Shown piece after piece: positions 56,996 through 64,000 of a stretch of 64,000 nucleotides of DNA. Source of the stretch: Pseudophaeomoniella oleicola (Eukaryota; Ascomycota; Eurotiomycetes; Phaeomoniellales; Phaeomoniellaceae); the NCBI GenBank assembly GCA_003868215.1, contig QWDQ01000043.1, forward strand, positions 124,001 through 188,000, in the 5' to 3' direction. The position numbers and the translations under genes were made by a program. Under the pieces are notes generated by a model, which was given only the letters and a program-made list of their open reading frames with translations, had not been told where the DNA came from and did not search any database. The stretch's first letter is position 1. Every line of letters begins with the position of its first letter.

Positions 56996-58120
56996 CTAAT
57001 TCATGACAACGACAACGCAAAGCCATCCGTCTCCATACGCAGCCCACCTGGCCAACGGCTCCAGTTCAGCTGACATCGGTACCATGGCGCCGTGAAGGAT
57101 CGGTTTTGCGAGCACGGGGATTCGGCGGCTGGGGAAGAGAGAGGGGAGGAGCGTATGGAGAGCTGAACCGAGGGTTTGGGGTTGAAGAGATGGCGAGGAG
57201 CGCGGAGGTAAGATTGTGCTGCTGGTAGTGGTCGAGGATGAGGGTGTTATGTATGGTGGAATGTGAGACTGGAAGACTTTGATGGATGGGATGGCGGATG
57301 GGTCCGTGGGAGACATTGAAGACGTAGGGATATAGATTCGTAGTGGGACGTTGCGGAAATTTTGGGGTAGGAGAGAGGAGTAGATTCGTCGGTGGGTCGA
57401 GAGATCGTGATTCTGGACGGAGGTCCAGAGCGCCTTTGAGTCAGCTGCTGAGAGTGACATGATTGGTTTGGCAGTTCCGGAGCGGAGGAAATCGGCTTCT
57501 TTGACAGAGTTGATGAAGGAGTCGTGCAGGATCGGCGGAGAGAGAGGAGGTAGCTGAGGGGGAGGCGGTGTTGGTGGTGATGAAGGTGTTTGAGCTGAGC
57601 TGGTGGTAGTTGGCGGAGGGGTTGAGAAATGAAGCATCAAGCGGAATGACGGCGGTGTGGTGGGGTCAGTAGGAGCCGTGGGATTGGAGCAATAAATGTC
57701 GTACAGGAGGCCCACGGGGAGATGCCATCTAAGTGGCACGGATTCAAAAGTGAAGTAGCCATCATATGGATTGGTCGTAGTTGTAGGGTTAATCAAAAAA
57801 GGTGAGAAGAATGTATGAAGTCGGGGGAGGAGGAGCGGCAGATATGACAGGCGGGGAACAGATATCTAACAAGCATGTTAGATGACTGTAGCCAAGAGAA
57901 TACGACAATGATGGCTCCTGAGAGCTGATTCCCAGGTAATCATGAAAGCGTGATGTACATTTCTGATAAACGTGGAACTGCAAGGTTGTCGACTTACTAG
58001 ATACGGATCTGACTGATTGAAGGTCCTACAATCCGAAGGTGACAATCGAATATCCAGCGCCAGATGTCCATTCCATATCTTCGCTTGGAGAGCGGAAAGC
58101 TCAGCTGCACCAGGAGACAT
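56996..58120 (-). CDS. atg5: Autophagy protein Atg5
   Basis: Two exons (57998-58120 and 56996-57865) around a 132-nt intron give 330 residues from the ATG at 58120. The N-terminus reads LQAKIWNGHLALDIRLSPSD, then RTFNQSDPYLV. The join adds ISVPRLSYLPLLLPRLHTFF, completing the first ubiquitin-like fold. Then come FTFESVPLRWHLPVGLLYDI and a Pro/Thr-rich loop typical of filamentous fungi. The helical segment FINSVKEADFLRSGTAKPIM contains the Lys (~163) expected to be the Atg12 conjugation site. The second ubiquitin-like fold ends with KPILHGAMVPMSAELEPLAR and GDGWLCVVV. Atg12-Atg5 with Atg16 acts as the E3-like factor for Atg8 lipidation in autophagosome formation. Confidence 0.93.
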
Positions 58121-59056
58121 TTCCACAGATGGCTATACGCATGTCTCAATCACGTCTAACTGGACAAGATCCTCCCCGTTGGCACGCTTTCGGAGGGAGG
58201 CCTACGGCGTCAAATCCCGGTCAGATTGCCAAGAGGCTTATTGCTGGTTGAGATAGAACAATAGTCGGTTGTAGATGCCACATGATAGATCGACGCTTCT
58301 GAGAAATAATGTCAATTCATCGCTCGATGTCTGCAAATGTGTACACACTGTCAGGGTTGAGGATGCTAAGCCTAGAATTCGGAATAAAACCGCTTTGTGG
58401 TCTATATGGAATACCTCACTACCAAAACGAATGCGATTATCATAGTATACATTCCAATCAACATGCAGTGAGTGGCCTATGATGGCGAGAGATATATGTG
58501 CATATGTATCTACCAAGCGCTAGAAAATTGTTCTGATTATGGTTGATCCTGAATCTTGCATCTACATGTAGCCACTATCATCTGCTTCTTCTCATAATTG
58601 CATCCCCTCTACGCCTAGGCTTTCTCACAGCAACATCCCGACTCCATTGTCGTAAGAATTTGCCACGACTTCAGCTTCAACAGTACATTAACCCCTTGGG
58701 CCCCGTCCTGAGCTGTAATGCGAATCAAGTATAGTAGACTTGTGCTGTTACGCGGTAGATTTTAGCATGGCCTGACTGTAGACAGTTGATTGCACCTATC
58801 GCGGATGAGAGGAACGGAAACCTGTTGCTGCTTATCCAGTGTCATCCATAACGTGGCTGCTTTCCCGAATAAAGATGATTCTGCATTGCTATAGAGCATA
58901 CGATGTGCGATGCGCGGACCATATATAGCTGTGGTTTCTTCTGCGACCTCCGATAATTGCAAAGCAGTCAACACCATTTCCTGCTGATTCCTGAGGATGC
59001 CGGAGAATGCACCGTGACATGTACAGCGTGCTGACCGGGCTCTATGCCAGACAGCC
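58121..59056. promoter_or_regulatory. Atg5 promoter and spacer
   Basis: This lies between the Atg5 start (-) and the Coq10 stop (-). Only short frames occur. No RNA gene or repeat found. Confidence 0.4.
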
Positions 59057-59752
59057 TTACCGTCCACCGGTCTCCTTCAGCCTCTGTTCAAATGCCTCGA
59101 TCATTGCACTTGCAACTTTTGTTTCAACTGCCGCCAGGAGGGCGTCATACATTGGGTTGCGGAATTTGACCTTGACACTCAGAGCTGCCTCTGTCTCGGA
59201 TCCTCTCCCTGACGTGACGTCCGAAAACTTCCAGATTGTGTCCAGGGTCTTGAAGAGCCCCTCATCCTTGATGTACTGATCATCTTCAACGCTATCTCCT
59301 GATCTGGCTCGAACGATACCCATGGTCTCGTCACAGTCGACTTGGCTAGTAAAAGATTCTTTGTAACCTGCGTATCCCACGTCCATCGTCGCACGGGACG
59401 GCCATCCTTTCTGATCGCGAGACGAGACCCTTGAAGACTGAAGGAATGGAAGAAAGTCCGGATAGGCGTCAATGGAAGCGACGATCTTGAACAACGCTGG
59501 AACAGAGTATGGAAGCTTGCGCTTCGCTGCTAATACTCTTGGTGTACCGTTACCTGTTGCCACTTTCAGGAGATCATCAATAAATAGCGACTGTGGTGTG
59601 TGATGGAAGGATCTTTTAGCTGTAAACGGGATTCGCTGCGGGCCAACGGATTTCACGGTACTCCATGCTTGCAGACATGGAGCAGGAGATCTCATGCCTC
59701 TGATACAAGAAGACACCGCGATATTGGCTGCGTAGGACAGAAAAGAAAGCAT
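59057..59752 (-). CDS. Coenzyme Q-binding protein Coq10 (START/polyketide cyclase-like)
   Basis: 231 residues from the ATG at 59752; the more upstream codon is a TTG. The N-terminal ~70 residues are basic and Ser-rich (MLSFLSYAANIAVSSCIRG, FTAKRSFHHTPQSLF), a mitochondrial presequence. The START-like fold follows: AAKRKLPYSVPALFKIVASI, DAYPDFLPFLQSSRVSSRDQ, RATMDVGYAGYKESFTSQVD, LDTIWKFSDV, and KVKFRNPMYDALLAAVETKV with MIEAFEQR at the end. Coq10 binds coenzyme Q and supports its synthesis and respiratory function in the inner mitochondrial membrane. It is probably translated from 59752, but the ATG at 59695 also exists. Confidence 0.9.
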   Translation of the reverse strand: MLSFLSYAANIAVSSCIRGMRSPAPCLQAWSTVKSVGPQRIPFTAKRSFHHTPQSLFIDDLLKVATGNGTPRVLAAKRKLPYSVPALFKIVASIDAYPDFLPFLQSSRVSSRDQKGWPSRATMDVGYAGYKESFTSQVDCDETMGIVRARSGDSVEDDQYIKDEGLFKTLDTIWKFSDVTSGRGSETEAALSVKVKFRNPMYDALLAAVETKVASAMIEAFEQRLKETGGR

Positions 59753-61017
59753 CGAAATACAGCTTTGGCATGGTCGCGCAACTTGGCTTCCTGCGCCGAT
59801 TACTGCGGGCCGTGGCAATTCAAAGGTGCGTTGTATTAAAATAGTCTAGTCTTTTGCAGATCTCAAAGACTACAGGCACGCACTTTCTCTGGCAGCTCGG
59901 TTCTTCGCCTGCACGGCCCCTCGCCTGCGCGGCCCCCTGGACCTTCCTTACGCATGGTCGCTATTGTGATCCGGAGTCCAACACGCCTGGACCCAGGCCC
60001 ATATATTCATCTTGATCATAAATGCTTCTCGGGGGACAATGGATACTTTTGACCCTGTTCATGCAGTCAACCACTGGAGTCCGTGGTATTACATTTGTAC
60101 AGCGGAGAGCAGATGGTATCTACGTAGTATCACATCAATGCAAGTCAGTCATTCAGCGGTCATACCCACTTGCTTCTTACGATGAATGAGGATGTGCCCT
60201 GATCTGCGCATCTAATTTTGTCTCGCCTGTGATATTGTAAATTGCGATTTTACATCGACAACCGTGGATCACGGATGCAAAACTAGCAGCAACATTTCAA
60301 TAATCACCAATGTCTTGATTCATCTGGTATGAAGTTCGTCCACCTTGCCGATGCCTACATACTATGCAGACAGAGCCTGTCGGGCTGTTCAACGTTAACC
60401 TTGGTCCTTCGGAACACATACGGAGTAATAATTATTTCTTATTCTGTATTACTCTTGCGCTATATCGACTGTTTCAGCTGAGGTCTGCCTTTATATCATC
60501 ACTTCTCGAGGCTTATTCTCAGCTGCAACCACTTTCCTTGGGTCCATTGGGTCATTGAGTCCATCATCGTACCCCACTGTAGCCGCGACAACTCTTCGAT
60601 CTCTTTGCTATCAACGTCACTAGAAATACTAGTACATCCATCACTAATGATGTACGTGCCTAGTAGGTGCTCGTAGCAAATGTGGCCGTGTCATATAATT
60701 GTCTTCATAGGGCATCGAGATCAAGGCAGCAATGGTCTCTAGCGATCAGCGTTCCACACCAAGCTCTCCTTCCAAGACCGCCTAGCACCACCGGAATCCT
60801 CGTCACTTCCTGTTTTGTGCCTCGAGGCTCAAGCTAATCATCGTGAGCTCCCACAATTACTATCCCAACCCGCGTTTGTTCCGCCTCCCCTCAAACTCTG
60901 CTGTCACAGTAGCGTCTTCAACCCTCACACCTATCATTTCGAGGTACTTATCGGACACTGTTCCTCACTATTCTTCCGATGTTTCTGTCATCTTTATTCG
61001 GCCAGAAATCTATCAAC
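59753..61017. promoter_or_regulatory. Divergent intergenic region, Coq10 / PLC-X
   Basis: 1.3 kb between diverging starts. A short tandem 15-base near-repeat (TCGCCTGCRCGGCCC) occurs at 59908-59937. No gene is supported; frames near 60815-61017 look like leader of the phosphodiesterase gene. Confidence 0.45.
59908..59937. repeat. Two tandem copies of a GC-rich 15-base unit
   Basis: Unit TCGCCTGCRCGGCCC occurs twice head to tail with one base difference, upstream of Coq10. Confidence 0.6.
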
Positions 61018-62613
61018 ATGGCCAACGACAACATCACCATCCGAAATATTTCATCCATTCCCCTGCGGTTGAAACTTGTGGAACGTTTCCATTCGCCGCC
61101 AGCGTCTGCCGATCCTATTGCCAATATCACCTCCACGTTCGCAAATATCACAACGGCAGTTGGCATCACGAACAACGTCACTCGGACTCCGGTTGTACCC
61201 ATAGGAGATGATGCCAAGCCATATACGACTAAGGACTACGATCTCGAGATCCCGCCATTCAAGGTAGTCCGAACAGATATCAAACCGTTCGAGCATGATG
61301 CGAAAGAAAGGATTGCACTCACTTTCGAGACGAACATGGGCGGAAAGCATAAGGTTGGGCAATTCCGCCGTCTCAATCCATTATAGTTCTGACCTCACAC
61401 TGTCATAGATGTTTTGTCCTGTGCCCACAACTAGTGGTTCTCACGAATTGACCCCTCTGGGAGCCAATCCGAAGTATCGGTTCACCGGGATCTATTTACC
61501 GAAATCATCATGGGTCACCTTGTTCAGCAGCGCCAATCCCCAGGCATGGATGCGGGAACTGCCTGACGAAACTCCTCTTGGTGCCCTCTCAATTCCCGGC
61601 ACTCACAACTCCCCAACGTATCATCCAGCACCACCGAGCGTCAGATGCCAAGCGGTTTCACCCAAAGAACAACTCGCAAACGGGGTCCGCTTTTTTGACA
61701 TCAGAGTCCAGCCCGAAGATGCACAGGATGAGAACAACGATAAGCTCATACTAGTGCATTCGGTCTTCCCTATTTCCTTGACTGGGAACAAATACTTCCG
61801 TGACCTGTACAATGCTATTCTCGACTTTCTAAAGAATAACCCATCAGAGACGCTCATTCTCTCGCTCAAGCGTGAGGGAACAGGCAATGCCACCGACCAG
61901 CACCTTAGCAAACTACTGAAACAGCATTATACAAACCCGCAACAATGGTACACCGAACCAGACGTTCCAACCTTAGGGAAGGTGCGGGGCCGCATCGTGC
62001 TCGTAAGACGATTTAACCTTGATCCCCCGCTGAATGATATTTGGGGCCATGGGAGGGGTTGGGGTATCGACTGTTCTGTCTGGGCGGACAATACTCCTGA
62101 CAGTACATGCGCATCCGGTTGGGCCAGGGTCCAAGACTTTTACAATGTTACGGAGGGAGCCCTACTAGATAAGAAGGTAGCGTATGCACGTGCGCTGTGT
62201 GAGCACAGCGGGTGTTGTACCTACGAACCAGGTCAAGTCCAAGCACAGGGAGCCCCAAGAACTCCTCTTTTCATCAATTTCCTGAGCGCTAGCAACTTTT
62301 TCAAACTGTCTCAGTGGCCCGGTATGTTATTCTGTTATTAACTTTGAAGCACTGGCCCGTTAACGAACGCATCAACAAGAGAAAATCGCTGCAAAAATGA
62401 ATCCTGATATGGTAGAATGGCTGTGCAAGGACCACATGGTTGGAGACAAAGCTGGAGACTGGTCGACAGGTGAGGCTCTTACGCAACAGGCCCGATCAAT
62501 AACTGACTGAATCGACCCAAGGGATCATTGTCACTGACTGGGAAGGCCTCGGAGGCGATTGGGATTTGACCAGGGCCATTGTTGGGTACAACTCGAAGCT
62601 GATAAAGCAGTGA
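61018..62613 (+). CDS. PI-PLC X-domain phosphodiesterase with an N-terminal extra domain
   Basis: Four exons (61018-61353, 61409-62321, 62380-62469, 62522-62613) with introns of 55, 58 and 52 nt give 476 residues. The first join uses a weak GTTGGG donor and is the least certain; without it the frame stops at 61384. The N-terminal ~110 residues (NITIRNISSIPLRLKLVERF to IALTFETNMGGKH) form a beta-rich region unlike PLC. The X-box barrel shows LGALSIPGTHNSPTYH (catalytic His ~178), NGVRFFDIRVQ, LILVHSVFPI (second His ~229), ETLILSLKRE, RGRIVLVRRF and the terminal IIVTDWEGLGGDWDL. It is a bacterial-type phosphatidylinositol PLC-like hydrolase; no signal peptide is visible. The substrate is uncertain. 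Confidence 0.8.
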
Positions 62614-63466
62614 CGAACATCTGGAGGTTTACTGGATGTGGGAATGGAATCGTGGACTGCTTACGATCGTCTCGTTTAGTGTCAAACAGATAATGATCGG
62701 CGTACGGAGCATTTTGGAAAGGCATGGTGTGTGTCAACGGTTGTAGCCTACTCGAGCCTGAAGTACCTGAGTCGACATGCAAGATCCGAGCAATACTTGA
62801 TGTAGGTATTGACAGGTTGGATCCGTACCGGCTCGCCGGATACATTACTGGTACTTCGAGGTGTAGATCAATACTAGGCGGCTGTATGGCTATTAAGCAA
62901 CCCAGCTTGTATTGTTATATCATATTCTAACAGCCTTCGGAAAGATGACCTGAAGTATCCTGTAACGAATCTAGCAGGTATTTACATAACCATGACTTGT
63001 GGATGCGAGTAATGGAGGTATCTCGATTACGGTATATGTTGGACTCCCCCTGTATAATGACCAATATGCGGCAAAATGACCCGGTACCGGCTAACGTACC
63101 AATCCAATCAGAATGGCGGACATCGCGGATTTACATTTCCTCGGATCGCCTCTTAACCAATGCCCACAGTGCTCAATGACCTCCGAAGGATAATAAATCA
63201 TTACCTCAAATGGCCTACTGCTGCTGTCATGTCACGCCAAACGGGGTTCAACGCCTAAGAGGCATTCTGCAACTCTTCTTCGACACGGAGGGAGCAGAGC
63301 CCCTCGGTGCCATCACGCGCATGCCAATCTTTAGAGTCTGCCAAATACCAATCGCATTACAGTATATCGTTGTCCAAATCGTTTCCCAAATTCGTTTCAA
63401 ACGAGATTCTAAATCAACTCTGTCACCTTGTCTCTGAAACAAGGATGCATGTGCTCGTCTATCAAG
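62614..63466. other. Spacer between phosphodiesterase and F-box gene
   Basis: Same-strand spacer of ~850 bases with only short, unlike-protein frames. It includes the leader of the next gene. Confidence 0.4.
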
Positions 63467-64000
63467 ATGCTCGAAATCCTCTCTGTGGACCTGCTGGTTC
63501 TCATACTCGAGAATGTATGTGCACCGCTGGCCTGCTTAGCTGCCATATCAGACTGTTGTGCTCATGATCCATAGCTACCTGAAGAAGACCTCTCCCGGAT
63601 AGGACGCGTCTGTCGTCAGCTCTACACTTTTGTCCTTCCTGTGCTGTACAGGACAGTATATTTTCGGTTACCAGCTAAATCTACAATGGATAAGATCATT
63701 CACAAGCTCGAAGTATTTACAGAACCTAGTTTCCAACACTTACGGCATACCCGCCGTGTTGTAGTTGTTGGATCCTGGTACGATGATGATTATTCAGATC
63801 TGGAGCCAGATCTTTCTCATGAACAGATCTTGTCGCCAGCGATCCGGATGTTGAGCATTCTCATCGATGTTTGTCTAATGAAAATGAGTAATCTCCGAAG
63901 CTTCATGTGAGTCTGAGGACTCCTTGAATATAGACGTCGTAACTGACTCTCTTCTCGATCTTCAGCTGGGATGCTGAAATTCCGCCGACGCAGAAACTAG
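63467..64000 (+). CDS. F-box protein, 5' part (runs off the window)
   Basis: Exons 63467-63514, 63575-63906 and 63966 to the edge join across introns of 60 and 59 nt; about 138 residues are visible. The joined N-terminus MLEILSVDLLVLILENLPEE, then DLSRIGRVCRQLYTFVLPVL and YRTVYFRLPA is a good F-box. This is followed by an alternating helix/strand stretch (MDKIIHKLEVFTEPSFQHLR, RRVVVVGSWYDDDYSDLEPD) typical of fungal F-box proteins with leucine-rich-like repeats. The partner is expected to be Skp1 of an SCF ligase. The remaining substrate-binding part lies beyond the window; the second intron acceptor (ATCTTCAG) is at 63958-63965. Confidence 0.75.

Noticed and set aside
1-64000. CRISPR array or prokaryotic operon structure
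   Set aside because: No direct repeats with spacers; spliceosomal introns show the DNA is eukaryotic.

Overview
This window looks like nuclear DNA of a filamentous ascomycete (Pezizomycotina; class not determinable by eye). The evidence is dense genes with one or a few short introns (mostly 43-64 nt, GTANGT-like donors, CTRAC/CTAAY branch sites, YAG acceptors), long UTR-like leaders, a Zn2Cys6 regulator, a GMC oxidoreductase, and fungal forms of housekeeping proteins (Atg5, Nar1, eIF3m, Coq10, condensin kleisin, CDK7/Kin28). I found about 22 protein genes. I saw no convincing tRNA, rRNA, CRISPR array or intact mobile element.

Left part (1-18 kb): a CDK7/Kin28-type kinase (-) is divergent from mitoribosomal mS41 (+). 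Then come a sphingolipid C9-methyltransferase (-), a UMP-CMP kinase with a probable membrane-anchoring mitochondrial-type N-terminal exon (-), an F-box-like protein (+), a tetraspan membrane protein with a long intron-bearing leader (+), and a large cation/Ca2+ exchanger (-).

Middle (18-36 kb): condensin subunit 2 (+), an unusual RING + YEATS protein (+), an unrecognised 224-residue protein (+), an atypical short-chain dehydrogenase (+), eIF3m (-), a thioesterase-like protein (-), a zincless Fpg-type DNA glycosylase (-) divergent from a Cid2-like protein (+), and the cytosolic Fe-S assembly factor Nar1 (-).

Right part (36-64 kb): a GMC oxidoreductase (+), a type I cysteine-rich membrane protein (+), a 3.9-kb convergent gap, a Zn2Cys6 transcription factor (-), a 5.4-kb divergent gap, a SAM + PH protein (+) whose ATG appears to abut an intron, Atg5 (-), Coq10 (-), a PLC-X phosphodiesterase with an extra N-terminal domain (+), and an F-box gene running off the right edge (+).

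The genes are mostly housekeeping and do not form a pathway cluster. The most unusual item is the single gene joining a C3HC4 RING to a YEATS domain (21218-22299), apparently a histone-acylation reader coupled to a ubiquitin ligase module. Other points worth checking are the kinase N-terminal anchor, the ATG-abutting intron, the YxxxR dehydrogenase and the two large gene-poor gaps. Exon joins were made by eye and were checked for reading-frame arithmetic.
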